Of a stretch of DNA of 64,000 nt, positions 1 through 14,400 are shown one piece after another. Origin of the DNA: Macquaria australasica (taxonomy: Eukaryota > Chordata > Actinopteri > Centrarchiformes > Percichthyidae); the NCBI GenBank assembly GCA_005408345.1, contig SEMN01000008.1, forward strand, positions 1,736,001 to 1,800,000, given 5' to 3'. The position numbers and the translations under genes were made by a program. How positions within the stretch are numbered: the stretch's first letter is position 1; every line of letters starts with the position of its first letter. The notes under the pieces were generated by a model. That model worked only from the letters and a program-made list of their open reading frames with translations. It searched no databases and was not told the DNA's origin.

Positions 1-999
1 GTGTGTTGCAAACCCATTGTGAGAGTTAGAGTAGTACCCTCTGGGCATTGTAACTAACAGGTCAATCATATCCAGTGGATTTGCACCAGCTAGCATGCTC
101 GTGTTCAGTCATGCTGTGTTGTGGAAAAGAGCAACTGTCCACTCAGTCATTCACTAAATAAGAATAGAAACAAAATCTATTCACCAGCATTGCATTTGGA
201 TTATTTAAAGGAGAAATCTTATTTGATGAACACATAATAACATGTGGGTTGTATCACAGTAGTTTATGGAAAAGGCAAGTGTTTCTTTGGCTGCTGTGTT
301 TGTGCAGAGCAGCGAGGTCTGGTGCAGATGACATGCAGGCGATGAGCGAGGGTGGTTTCCATGGAGCGGCACTGCATGCGAGTGCTGCAGAGCCTCCTCA
401 ATCCTCCTGAGAGATGGCGGTGTGGAATATCTTAAAAAGACGATTACACTCATATGTTAGCAAAAAAAAAAAAACCCTGCCTGAAAACAATGCAACTGGA
501 TTTTCAATTTAACACAAGCATGTGTGTTTCTGTGTTTGTGTGTTGTGCTTGTGTGTATAAATGTGTCTTACACTGATTTGAAGATATTTCCAAAGTGTGG
601 TTTTGGGTGTGTTACTTGCTTACACTGGCACATCTTGTCGCTCGCTCAGTCTGCTGAAGTGAAGTCACCCATTTGGCCGATACACTTTTGGGGTTTTAAG
701 CCAAGTCCCCCCCCCCCCTTTTTTTTTTTTTAAGCCGTGGACTAAAACTACATAATTATTTTCTGTTAGTTCAACAGCTTTCATTAACATCACATTATGT
801 ACATTACATTTTAATATTTATTCTTGATATTATATTACAAGAATACAGTTGTCCATTTATAGCAGGATACTGATTTTTAGCATATGGTTTATCCAGCTTT
901 AAATCTGGAATTGATATCGCAAGGAAGCTCAGACAGGATCAAGAGATAATCTGGATGCTCCAGTTGTTGCATTGTGTGGGATTTTGACAGTGATCATAA
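1..999. other. upstream flank, no gene supported
   Basis: AT-rich flank. At 707-732 there is a C-run followed by a T-run, a homopolymer pair prone to slippage. At 300-420 there is a moderately CpG-containing segment with a half X-box (GTTTCCATGG at 350-359) and a short + strand ORF with no recognised homology. I support no coding exon here. Confidence 0.5.
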
Positions 1000-1692
1000 T
1001 TTATGTCATACTCTGTAATTACATATCTAAATATGTATCCATTCACATTAATAACACTACCACTAACATCATGCATCATGTCGAGTGTACAGGGAAGACT
1101 GGAGGTGAGGGAGGGGGAGGGGAAGAACAAAGGAATCAGAGGAGATGGTGGGAAAACATGGTGTGTTAGAGGAGAATGGTGCCTGGTTTTAAAAGCCATG
1201 GCTGATCGTTTCCCATCGCTCTCTTGCATTTCACATATTCTGCTGAGACACAGCAAAGCATCTTTAAATGAGGGGAAAAACGAGGGAAGGAGGAGGGAGG
1301 ATGGGAGGGAAGTCGGAGGATGGGAGGGAGAGGCAGCAGAAAGCAGGGGGAGGAGGGAGCGTTGTTGCGTCTGCCACCGCTGTCATTCCGCTGCTACGCG
1401 GTTCAGCGGCAGGAGGGTGTGCTGAAGGGAGGAGTGTGGAAAAAACGGAGGAAAGGAGGACGGGAGGGAAGGAGAGAAAGGGAGTGCCTGGGCATCACTG
1501 CAACAGCTGCAGCTGCAGCAGCCTGTCAGGACGAAAGAGGGAGAGAAGGAGACAGAGGGAAGAAAGAGAAGGCTGCAGGATTGCCTTAGAGGAAGCATTT
1601 TTATGTATGTTTTTGCACAAGGAAAAGGGTTTGATAAGGAAGCCTGTTTTCTCCCTTGCTGATGCTTTTCTATATGGTCTCATGCAGGAGGC
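1000..1692 (+). promoter_or_regulatory. nav1 5' leader and probable promoter region
   Basis: Strongly purine-rich on the + strand (runs of GGA, GAGG and GGGA from about 1100 to 1580), with a small CpG cluster around 1367-1410. I see no TATA box. The bases just before the ATG (cttttctatatggtctcatgcag, ending at 1687, then GAGGC) resemble a splice acceptor. The start codon may therefore sit in a second exon with the leader further upstream. The exact start site cannot be fixed from sequence alone. Confidence 0.4.
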
Positions 1693-2422
1693 ATGCTTGG
1701 AAATAGTGTGAAAGGCAGAGGAGATTTGAAGATGGAAAGGACGGATAGCACAAAGGCATACGGCCAAGCAGATGGCAAAGGAGTTGGCATGGCAGCTAAG
1801 AGAGCCAAGTCTGGAGTGCCCCAGAGCACACCGCGGGGTGAACTGAAGGTTTACCGGGCGGGTAGCTCTGATGGCAGGCTACCAGTGCCCTCCAGTCTCC
1901 GCAAGCAGAGGTCTATGACAAACCTGGCTGTACTCACTGATGCTGAAAAGAAGTTGCACCTTTATGAGCCCAAGTGGTGTGATGACATGACCAAGCCTGG
2001 AGCAGGGCAGACCAAGACGGGCAAGCCAAAGACAGCAGGGGGTGGCAGCAGCACCGGAGGGGGTGCCCCTCTCTCTCGAAACCTGTCCAAATCTGAACAC
2101 TCGCTGTTCCAGGGCAAACCCAAGCCTTTCAGCCCTCTGGCTGCCCCCTCTGCTCTGAGCAAGCAGAGCCGCATTCCTCGTGGTCCTTACGCTGAGGTGA
2201 AGCCCCTGAGCAAGGCACCTGAGGATGGGAAGTCAGATGACGAGATCCTCTCCAGCAAGGCGAAGGCCAATGCTAAGAAGCAGGGAGCTGGAGCTGGAGG
2301 GGAGTCCGGTTCCAAAGGCCAGGGGGAGGAAGGGGGAGATAAGCCCTTCCTCAAGGTGGACCCAGAACTGGTGGTGACAGTGCTGGGCGACCTGGAGCAG
2401 CTGCTCTTCAGTCAGATATTAG
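1693..2422 (+). CDS. nav1: nav1 coding exon 1 (residues 1-243)
   Basis: The exon opens with ATG at 1693 (MLGNSVK) and ends before gtgagt in phase 1. It carries a basic Ser-rich N-terminus, LRKQRSMTNL, the SRIP plus-end motif (S159-P162) followed by RGPYAEVKPLSKAP, and FLKVDPELVVTVLGDLEQLL at its end. All are strongly NAV1-like. The reading frame runs on past the donor into the intron, but the splice site matches the human exon boundary. Confidence 0.95.
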
Positions 2423-5400
2423 GTGAGTACAGCAGAGCAGTCTTGATACCTCTACTACCCCAGGGCCCCTAAAGTACGTGTGACCGCCATGTGCTACAAA
2501 CCAAACGCCCCGCTTGTACGTTTTCTCAGTGCTTCTCAAAGTCGGCAGCACGCCCCCTTTGATACAGCCTCCACACGGCACCTGCTTGCTGCTGCAGACC
2601 CACATTACCCCTGAATGGATTTTATGCAGCTCAGCGACTGATAAAAAAAAGAAGACATCCTTGTTGTGCTTGCATAGCATGCTCCTTCTCTTATTATTTC
2701 ATTGAATGCTGCATCAGTTTGGCATTTTCACATAAAGCTAAATGGTTAGTTAGCAGAATACCAAAGCTATAATGATGCTCTATTGTTCTTCCAGCATGTC
2801 ACTCAGGTGTCTGAGGCTTGGTGCCATTGATTATGTGAAATATGCTTGCTTCCTATCATAGCATTGCCGGCTGATTGCATGAAAAAAAGCCTGTGGGGTT
2901 GGGGATTGTTACCAGCAGACTGATCTCCTCTCTAAAGCTCTCGTTAGCTGCAACATGTGCCGATGCACTCGAGGGTCCATCCACTGCTCCACGTCCGCTT
3001 CCAAAAAGAGAGATGGGAAAGAAGGCATGCCATATTGAATTCATTTTAGGCACACAGACACATATTTAGCCTCCTCCCGGCTCCATTCATCTGTAGAGCA
3101 TTGACAGATGGTTTATACCCTGAGTACTACAACGGTGCAAATGGCAGAGAAAATGGCTTTCTCTCTGGATGTGTAGGTCAGGTTTATCAGTAGGGAGGGC
3201 TTGATGAATAAATAGGGTATTGATCAAATCAAGGTGATTATGATTCTGATGCCTTCATCATTTTTTTGTTTTGTTTTTTCTTTGTATATCAAACCATGCC
3301 TCCTTGTTTGATTGCAGGTGTAGATTAAGACCGGTATTTCAGTCACATGACAGGGGAAGGTATCATTGTTTTCTACAAGGTTATTTGATATCTTAGATTT
3401 GAATTATTTTACCATTCAGACCTTAAATCTATTGGCCATTTAAGAAACTATTGGATAGAAAAATTGTTTTGCAGAGACTAAACATGACTCTCTTTAATGC
3501 ATAAAATGCAAAGTGGTTACATTTGTAACATCAGTGTTTTGGTCACTGGTGACATTTTTCTCACTCATTGACACTCATTGACACAAATCCTATCATTGAC
3601 ATATCAGGTTCAAGCATGTCATATACCAACATGCATTTTATGTTTCAATTATTTCACGTTTCAATTATTTCTTATTCCATGGCTCCAGTATCATCAGGAG
3701 AGCATGTTCTCTGTTGCATCTTAATGAACACATCTGTGGTGATTTAATCTGTTATCCACGCCTCATTAGCCTATATGGACATCTATCACTCATGTTAGTC
3801 ACACTTAAAGTCAACTAAGAACTGTAAACAATAACAAGGATAGTATGGATAGCAGCATGGCATCACTGAGTTGTATTGTGTGTTTTGAGTGTGAAACCAC
3901 AACCAAAATTTCTAAAAGCTCTGCAGCATCCGGCACCACACCCACGTCTGCTTTATTAAACTAATTGCATAAAATTTGCAGCACAATGTCTCGAGCTGAT
4001 GCATCTATTCCCCTCAATGTAATGCACTGACCCCCGTGATGTTTCCAAATCAATTGAAAGTCATTATTTCTCTAAAAAGGGAGTTTATTATCTTAATGAA
4101 TTATTTATCATCATTTAAAATGATAATCCCATGTGGGCCTTTGACACGAGTCAAGTGCTTTGTGCTCATGACAGGAAAAACAGTCACCAAAATGGAAACA
4201 GAACATGGTGATGGAAAGGTGGGAAACTATCGCAACAAAGATTATTTACTTTTCCTGATTATTAATCAGCAAGATGGAGAAAAATATCTCTTTTCTGTGT
4301 ATTAGACTGGAACTTTTTCCTCCCATGTCCTTACTGTACATGTACAGTGGACATGCTTGTTACTGTCTTCAGTATATTCAAAGCCAGCTTAATGTTTAAT
4401 GCTATGCTCTGCTTGTAATTATAAGCTCACTCAAAGGATGCTTTTATTTCTGATCATAGAGGGTCTCTTTGTTTACCAGTAATCAAGAATGGTGAACTTC
4501 CTTAATAGGCTCATTGATTAAACTCGCCATGTAAGCCATGGCTGTCATACAATACTGGAACATTGCTTACCACTGCCTCATCACAAGACAAGGCTGAAGA
4601 TGTCCAAAAAAATAAAATAACTTCCATCCAGATTTAGATCAAATAGAGTTTTCATGCCTTACTTAGGGGTTTAACTCTTAACACAGAGCAATTGAGTTTG
4701 CACTGTGTAATAAGTGAAAATAGACATCAAATCAGTTGCTTGAAATTATTTTCAAAATGATGAATGTACTATGACAAATAAATTCCAGGTCATTAGGACG
4801 ATAGATATATATTCATGAAGAAAGCAGAAGACTGGAGTAGTACAGACAGCAAACCTTTCTTCTAGACAATGAGCAAACCTCATCTCTTTGTAATTATATG
4901 TGATCTGTCATGCAAGATCTCAGACGTAGCAATGGCCTACAGCTATAGAAACACAGTGGAGCAGTGGAATAGGAACTGGATATGGGTGAAGCAATGGTCA
5001 TGGACGGCCTTATTTCAAGCTATGCATCACGCAAGGGACACAAAATATTGACTCTTAAAGGTACAGTACAGGTAAAGGTAACCTTTTCAACATGAAAATT
5101 TGAGTTGTTTCTCTCTCCGCCTCTTACAAGTTTTAAAAATGTAAAAAGATGAGTTGGGGACAAGATTAAATGGGAGTGAGCATCTTTGTCAAGAAGTCAT
5201 CCATATTTATTTTGGGAGTCTTATGATCACAAGGTATTTGAGGCTGCCAGTTTTAATAAAGAACAAAGCTGCAACATGATAGAATGTTTCACTTTCTAGT
5301 GAACACTGAATCAATGGATTTGTGGCCTAAAAATCACATAGAAGTTGTCATTTGAAAACAAACGAGCAACCTATGTGGCGCTCAAAGAAGTCCCTCTCTC

Positions 5401-8400
5401 TGACATCACTGTGAGTGTGTTTCTTTTTATTGAAACACTCAAGTTATTTTCCCATCGGTATTCACTCAAAATATCACCTGCCATTGAGAGAAACTCTGAA
5501 AAGCTCTAGGTCCATTTGAGGTAGAAGAAAAGCAACCTGTTCTGGGTTTGTGCCATAAAGCAGTGTTTTTCCTGTCAAGTGCCTCAGATTTCCTGTGAAA
5601 TCTGATCCAATGAAACATGCTTTGAAATGAACTGTAGAGGTGAATAAAGACAGTCAGTCCTCTCACTGATCGTCTTGTTTGTTTACGGAAATTTGAATGG
5701 AAATTATACTAATGTCTCAATTAATTGGTGCAACACGTAGGACCTTTTTAATGTTGATTTAGCAGTGTTTGCAAGGTTAACAACTAAGGGCCTTTAACAA
5801 TATTTTAGAATTAATTTAGCCATTTAGTCTACCTCTGCACTGTTTCAATACAGAGCACTTCCTGTGTTGCATCATTCATAGGTCTTTCCCGATTCACATC
5901 TGCTTCAGTATTCTGTCCGAGTTTTCCTTCTCTGTATTGTAGACATCACTGCAAAGCAGGTTGCCAGAGGAATGTCAGTCACTGCACAGGAACACAGTGC
6001 ATAATGCATACAGTATGTACTCAAAACAGATGTGTCCAGGATTCCTGTTTGAGTATATCCCCAGGAAATCATCACAAAGTAAATTAGCAGGATCCCAGAA
6101 TTATAGTGTGGTTAGTGGGGTTTGTGGATGTGATGTGACCAAAAGATTTATTCCTAGACTCACTCATCTTTATTCTTTATATATGGGAAGTGTCAAAGTG
6201 TTGGACTTTATTGTCTTAGCTTTGAAATGTCTAGATGTTATTCTACAATATGTCTCCCTTCTCATAATGTCAAATAAACTAAAATAAATACCTGTTTGGG
6301 ATCACAGGAAGCTTGTGCCTTTACATACTGTAAAGACTATGCTTTCTATTAACATAATAAGGAAATGTTGTTAGTTAACGTATCTGGCATGTTGTAAAAA
6401 TATCAGCAATGAACGTTAAAATGTTCACTGACGACATATTTAATTTGTTTTCTGCCAAAATATCAGATATTGCAAAACAAATTATGATCGTAGCAACTAC
6501 AGCGTTATTTAACTTTTTTATGGTTATGTTTGGGCACTCACAGCACTTGGTTAAGGTTAGGGAAACATCATAGTTTTGGTTTAGTACAGAAAAAAGTCTT
6601 GAAGAAGACTTGAAGCACGAGACAGATTGTGTTCTTCATACACATGTAATTGAAACCACAATCTTTTACTTTAACTTGCCACCATACCGTAGTTTGAAAA
6701 CTAACTGGTACTGTATAAACACAATTTCTAGGAGACAGTTGACTGGGAAGGTCTCTAAGTCTATAAACTTAACTGAAGAGATTAAGAACTCAAAAAAAAG
6801 GAAGAATATTGATAATAATCGCTGAACAATAGAATCAGATTCACCAGCTTTGATGACTATTTATCACATTTTATCACAGATTTATTGTTTATAACTTCAT
6901 TTATTTTATTATTATCAAACCACACTTTGAAAAAAGTGAGCTAAATGTTTTTATTGCTTTGAGTGTAACATGGAGCACCTTTCTGACTACTGTAACCTTG
7001 TGAAAAATAATGTTTTAAAAGTTGCTGACAAATTCTGGGGATGACGCTCGTCATGGAATCTCAGCCAAATGCTATTGGCTTAGTCCAAAATTACTCCCTA
7101 TTTCCTAAATAGTGCTCTGTTTTTACTGTCAGCCATTTTATTTGAGTCCAGGACATGTCTACTTTCTGCTAACAATCCCATACTGCAATGCATCACATTT
7201 TATAGATGCAAAATTAACAGTAATGCAACATGCTTGTGAGTGATGTTGCAAAAGTCATTCAAAATTCACAAGTTTCCAATATCTCACTTTAATACTTACT
7301 ATAATGTAAACTATTGAATTTCTATTATGGGGAATGAGGGAGTGATTTTGGACACAGACTTCAACTGATGATTAGATTTGTATTCTTTTTAATAAGTATT
7401 AGCAGACTTTACTCAGGGTTTCTACTATATAAATAAAGTTGCATTATAGAGTCTCTACTCAAAAAAACTAATTGTACCTTAGCCCAGACAAGTTTCCATC
7501 AACATAATACTTAGGATTAACTCGATATCTCATTCTTTCCAGCTCACACAGACTCATAAATCATAAATTACAGTGCTTGTCAATATTGTACAGACACAAC
7601 ACACACATTTATTGTATTATACTGTGGTACACAAGCTTCCAGAAAACTATTTATTGGTTTTTCACTGAGCTCATAAATGTAATGTATTTGGAGTCTATGC
7701 TATTGAAACCTGCTATTGAATCCAGCTAATGTATCAAAAGTTCTATATTGAACAAGCCCTCAGTTTCATTGCAGATTTGGACCAGTGCTGGTTTGCAAAA
7801 AGGACATCAGCAAATGTATTTTAAATGTGTGAACTGTATGTAAATGTTTTTGTGTGATAGTGATGCTTTCAATTCACACCCACTGTACACCCTGCTGAAT
7901 TACTTGAACATCCCCTCATGAGAGCAGCACATTATTTGGCGTGTGTTCCCCTGACATCCTCGCCTCTCCTCCAGCTATTCCAGTTAATACATTGAATGTT
8001 AATTTCTTCCTCCCCAAGGGGGTTTTGTCTCCACACTGCAGCGGAAAACCCCATCTCCTTGTGTTTTTGAGACAGAGACGTTTCTCTCATTTGTTATAGC
8101 TAGCACAACAACACTCCTAATTGTAGTGTAATATTGATTTGACATGGTCATGATGACCCACTGGCTGCACACTTTACACTGCACGCAGCTTTGTCCAAAT
8201 ATGCTGACCTGCAGTGAAATCCTTCTGGCTGCAGTTCAGCTTATTGTTGGCCTTACAACTTCAACTGAATGAGACAATGCTCAATAAAACAAAAAAAACA
8301 GAAGCTCTGGAAAGAAAATACTCAGCGCCTTGAAACAGATCCTGGTGTGGCATGAATGTCAGAATATATCCCCCTGGTGGGCAGTCTAAGTTAGAGGCAA

Positions 8401-11400
8401 CCTTTCAGCATTTCATTTTCAGGATGTACCATGTCAGTGCAGAAGGGGGGTAAAAAGGAGGTTACCATGGTGAGGGAGCCCATGGAGTGAAATTTGCCTG
8501 CTTAATGATGTGAACATACGTTGGCTGTGTGTTTACAAGGAAGACACCTGTCACATCAGTCCAGACACAAATAATGCAAGCAAGAACACGTGGAGGCAAA
8601 AATGTGTGTGGGTGCATGCATGAATTTTCTTAAAACACAAGCACAGACCACAATGAAACAGCAGCTTGTATCCAAGTTTTATTTTGACACTCTAAATGTT
8701 TTATAACCTCTTGTTCTGCGTGACTGACCCACAGACCCTGAATCCCAGAGGAAGCGGACCGTGCAGAATGTCCTTGACCTCCGCCAGAATTTGGAGGATA
8801 CAATGTCGAGTCTGCGGGGCTCCCAGCATAGCCATAGGTAAGCGCACTATATCTGCATTCTTGAATTTTGTATTGTTTCATAATGGCGTCTGCTACACCA
8901 CTGGCTAATATCACATATAAACTGAAGTCAGTGTACGTTTTGTTCATGAAATCATAAAACCCTGAGCCAAATTCTGTCTTTGGTTTAAACTTAAAAGACA
9001 CACTTTCTCATGTGAACAACCAACGGATAGCTTGTTGGATCGATACATAACACAGTCATGTATAAACAGTTGTGCTGTGGCCGCTTGGAGAGTTGCCACC
9101 TGGTTCACATCTGGCTTCCATCCTTCTTAAATAGCCCATCTGTGTTTCATGGTCATGACTTCATTCTAGGAATCTCTCTGTTTGGCTCTCATAGGCAAAA
9201 GGCCCAGGCATAAATTTGTTGCAACAACCACAACACGACAAGAGACTAGTGGGGGACAGGTCTTTATTTCATTTGGGCATTAAAATTGGGATGCAGTATC
9301 CTGTGTAACATGACATTTTCTGTGTAATTTGAAAGGATCACTCAGTGCCAATATCATAGAAAATTATAACCCAATTTACCAGCACGATAAAGCTTTTTTG
9401 CCTCTTTTAGCTCAATATTTTGATTTTATACCACCACATTAAAGGCCGTCAATATATTTTTTCGAACTGTTGTTTTTGTCATGAGTACTTTCACACAAAG
9501 CGAATATTACGCGGCAAAAAAGCAACATAATTTTTTTTCGGAATGAGATTTTTCTGAGCTTTCGCACAACAAATGAAGGTTGCATCACAACTCTGGACCT
9601 GTTGATTGTGTTTCTCATCACCCTGTATAATGACAAAGCACACAAAGATTATAAAGACAATGAACTCAAGGACATTGTGTGGAACCACACCACTGGATGT
9701 AGGATAGTGAGTAGATTATGTAGTTTACTTTTGGCTGTAGTGGAGTAAATATTCGCAGGCGAGTATTTCGCATTTTCGTGTTGTTTATTCGTTACGTCCC
9801 CAGTGTGTAAAGGCCTTAACAGTGTGGGCAAGTCTAAACTGCTCTCATTAACCCCTGTAGGCATCTGTTTCCTGCAAACAACATCAACAACAAAAAAAAC
9901 CCAGCTGATAAACCACTTATAAGCTACCTGCCCAGCATCAAGTGGCTGACAGAGCAGATTAGCTGGTGAGGAATGTTTAGCAAGCTAAAGACCTAGATAT
10001 TTTTTGCAACCCAAAAGTATTCCTACAAGGCCAGTAAAATTCTAAACTTAGGCAAAATTTCAAGACTTCAAATAAACTAATGTTGCTGTCTGCTGAATGT
10101 GTAATTATGCAGTTGGTTGCTAACACATTAGCCATAATAACTTCATAAACTAGTGAAATGGTGGTGGTTGTATATCCGTCAGTCTGTTTTAATGTTTTCC
10201 TGCCACCTAGTGGCCAGAAGTGATTTAATGCAGCTTTAAAGTCTCCTGTTTTAATGTAACGCTGTGCCTACTACAGCAGATTTTCTTAACACAGATATTT
10301 TGGTATCAGCAAATATGTCAACCAATAATTAACAAAAAATTTCAACATGAAAATGCCAAAGATATTTTTGAGGTCACCATTATATAGTGTGTCCACCAGA
10401 GAGCACTTACGATTTTTTTTTCCAACTTGGTCACTGTAACTTAATATGACCAAATATAAGGGACTCAATAATCTATCTGTAGTGCCTTACATAGCCTCTG
10501 TGAAACAATATGCTGATGTTTTGTTTCATAGAGAATTACGTGATCAAGTCTTATAATATAAAGCCATTTATTAGATTGAACAGTTTTCACAGGCTACTAT
10601 GAAATAGACTTCAAGCTATTTCAACCCAAGTGATACATTAAATAAGTTAGATATAAGTTAGTTAGATAAGTTAGATATCAATAACTGATCAAACACTCTT
10701 TGAACTCATGTGTATCTCGTCATCCCTCATTCAACTCCATCCATTATCTTATCTGTGAAATCTATACCCGACATTGGCCAGACCTTATTGATAGATGCTT
10801 GAGAAGACATCTGGTAATTCTCAGCCGTATAGTAGTTATCTTGATAGATATTATTTGATCAATTTTGACAATCATTCAGGTGTGTTTTAAACAAGCTACT
10901 ATATCACTCATTCACCCTGTCAGTTTCAGTACTGGCGTGGCACCAGTTAGCCTCCATGTTGATGAATTATCCATCAACAATGGATAAAAATACTCCCATA
11001 GTCAGAGCCATTGCAATATTTATTTGGGTGAGTTGGTACATCTAGTTATGTAATCGGCAGACACAGAAGACGCTCACAGCCATTTGGAGGACATTTCTAA
11101 CCCTGACCTACTTACAGGAGGGAGGAGGAAAACTTTGATATACTCTATACAGAATGATGGAAAGAGGTGTAGTGTATTTACAACAGCATTTTTTGGGTGT
11201 GGTCATGCGAAGAAAAGTGCTTGGTGTATGTAAATGTGTTGCTCAGAGAGACAGACGTAGAGAGACACTGTATGCTGTACTTACACAGAGATATCAGGTC
11301 ATACCTCTCTTTGTCTTTGGGTTCTGAGAGGCCACATTTCTAGTTTTACTCCCTGAAGACGATACGACACAACTGCTGTATCTGGGTCAACAGCGACTCA

Positions 11401-14400
11401 ATACCGCTGTGGGTTTCTTTTGAAGGACTTCTGACAGAGAAAGAAAAATGTTTTGCTGAGTGCTCTGGTCTCATCCTTTGCTTATATACTGATTTTGTGT
11501 GTCATTCTGGACAAGACTGTCAACTAAATGCCTCAAGTATATAAATGTAACACACGCTGACCCTTCACCCATGTGTCTCTCTAGCTGTGTGGACAGCAGT
11601 AATGTGGGCTATGACAGTGATGAGACCAACGCTCGCAGCATATCCAGCCTGTCCAACCGCTCATCACCTCTCTCCTGGCGCCATGGCCAGTCCAGCCCTC
11701 GTCTTCAAGCGGGCGACGCCCCGTCCTCCACTGGTGGAGGATACCAGGGGAGTAAGACTGGCTCCCAATATACGGCCCATACCATGCCAGCCCGCTGCTC
11801 CAGCCGCCTCAGCAGCACGTCTCGCATTGAGCTCATCGAAGGGTTGGACGCCGATGACACCGACCTCAAGTCCGGTTACCTGAGTGACAGTGACCTTCTA
11901 GGAAAGAGCCTGCCGGATGATGATGATGACAACCTGGCAAATGGGTAAGAGTATCTGTAGATAAGTATGGGTTTGAACCCCTTGTTACCATGACAACACG
12001 AACCAATCAGTGACTGCAGACGGCTGCATGCTGGTTTGTCCTTTAGGCCTTCACCTTGTGTCTTTGAAAAGGTCAGTTAGTTGTTGTTGTTGTCAAATTG
12101 CATTTTACTCACAGAAAGTAATAAGCTAATTGGTGTCCTGCTGTAATTGCTGGTCATTGCTGCATTTCAGTATTTAATTAGGATGTGTAGAATATGTGCA
12201 TTTCAATATCCAACAGTGGTGCAGAAAACTTTCATGAAGGAAATCTTGACTTAGATTAGACATCATGCCTTTCTGCTTTGTGTTGGTATCTGATGTTTTG
12301 CACTTGTCAGGTTCATCATAGAGCATTCATCATCAGTCTCGGCTCATGCAGTTTTTTTTTCCTCTTTAAGGATTCCTCAAAGTGCCCCTGACACTGTCAG
12401 AGGCTGTTTTTGCTGACGGTGAAAGAATGCTCTTAGAAGTTTTTCACTGAGGAGAGAATTTGAAAACTCATCAGGTGTCCCCTCGGTTACGCAATAAAGC
12501 TCCCTCGCCTCTGACTGGTATAAACTGTACAGCTTCTGAGTCTTGTGAAGATAATGTCAACAGGTACAGAAGCAACAGTAACAGCAATAGTTTAGATCAC
12601 AGATGTGACAATACTTTACTTTTTTTAATAGGAAGGCTTCTTCTTGTTGTTCTTTTTCTCCTCCTTCTTCTTCTGCTTCTTCTTCACCTTCACCTTCACC
12701 CTTGTGTCCCTCCTCTCACATCCTCTGTGTGTCTTTATCTAATTCCCTCTCCCAAGTTGACAGCTGACAGTGAGAGTCGGAGAGAAGGAGAGAAGGAGAG
12801 AAGGAGAGAGAAAATCCAGGACAGTTCTCTAGTGTGGTTTAGCAGCTTTATCGCTGTTGCACATGCAGTGGGATTTAAGCTCAGTCCTCTGGAGAGCTCT
12901 CTAGGCCCTGCTAGCCAGGTCACGTTCTAACTACAGAGTGCAGAAAGAAAAGAATAGAGGATGAAGAAAAAGATGAGACACATTTTAGAAGAGTTAAAAA
13001 TTAGAGCAGAGAAGAAAAAGTGTGAGATGGAAATGGGTCAATTTAAGTTCTGTAAATTTTGGAGTTGAGGTGAATCAAAACGATAAGACAGACACTAAGA
13101 ATGATAAAGAAAGAAACATTGTATAAAATAAAAATAGACAACTAGCTCCATGTGTAAAGGTTTGGAAGTTTTTAGTAGGGAGGTGAAAAAGATCAGACAG
13201 CAGAACCCTGATAAGGTTGGGATTAAACAGGGATTATGTCATATGGGTCCATTCCTCAGTAATATCCATGCACTCGAAATCCATTTAAATCTGCCCTGTA
13301 TTTTGTCTCGTCCCTCGCTGCATCAGCTCTACTGTGGTGGTGCAAATTTATGTGAGAGGTGAGCGTGGGTACTCGCCTCTGCTTTGCAACACCACAGGCA
13401 CTAAAGATGCTAATCATTTTATGTAACCACTTTTTAAAACTGCCTCATCATGCTCAGTGTTAGGCCGCCAATGTCAATCCTAAACTTGCTTTCAAGGTGA
13501 CTGTGAGACACCCTGATGGCTACAACCGGTCCCTACAGTAGATTATTGCCATTTACACCAAGAAGATTGTGGGTGTGTTTGAATACATACATGCTATGTA
13601 TATTCGAATGTGTTATCACAAGAGTAATAATAGGCTATAGTGGCTGCCAAAATGCACCAAGATATGGAAATACTGGGTGCTATAGTCTCGCTGACCTTGA
13701 GTAAGTTGCATGCTTATAAGTGGAGGATACAACACTGTGGAGACCCCTCTGATTTGTATGCTTTCTCTGGTCTGTGTTTGCATTGGTTCGGTGGAAAGTG
13801 TCCTTGATTCTCCTGCAGGAATACTGGAAAGCTGGTGCTCCCGTTCTCTATATCAAGAATGAATCCTGCCTCATAAATATACCAACAACCTTTGGTGTAG
13901 ATAACTAGCTCATCCAATTTTTGAAGCAGGCGCAGCGACACATGCTCTAATTTTCTCCTTACAGTATCCTCTTGCAAATTCTGTGACACATTTGCATTTT
14001 TTACTGTACATCCCTTGTCACACACTCACAGTTCAGCTCATGGAGAGCCATTAGCTACCAGCTCTTGAATCAGGCTCCTCCTGCGTAACCATGGAAACCA
14101 GCTGGTAATCGGCTGTATGGAGAGGTGCAATTTCTGTTCCCTTTCACTAAAGCCCCAGTTTCATGTTTGTATTATGCTTAAAACAAAAAAAAAGACAAAT
14201 ATCTACTTTTGAAATAATAAGACACAGTGCATGTTGTTTATCAGCAGATAGAACTACAGCAGATTGCTCGATGTCTAATGGATATTGATTATCCCACACC
14301 AGACATTATTGGCTACCTAAGGCTAAATGTGTACACACTGACAGTAATCACTGCTACTGTGTGTCTGCCTCATCAATAATCTAATACCACATACATCCCA

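Larger units (their letters stand above)
8838..11584 (+). other. nav1 intron 2
   Basis: 2.7 kb without coding sequence. It contains a probable MITE-like element (9440-9823) and a short terminal fragment of an interspersed repeat (10201-10245), both listed separately. Confidence 0.6.

Noticed and set aside
205..453. Open frame on the - strand and a small + strand ORF (332-409) in a mildly CpG-rich patch
   Set aside because: No recognisable protein, no splice-site pattern joining it to nav1, and short length. A non-coding conserved element is equally likely.
8461..8474. Sixth X-box-like sequence GTTACCATGGTGAG in nav1 intron 1
   Set aside because: Two mismatches in the second half-site, so not counted with the five stronger motifs.
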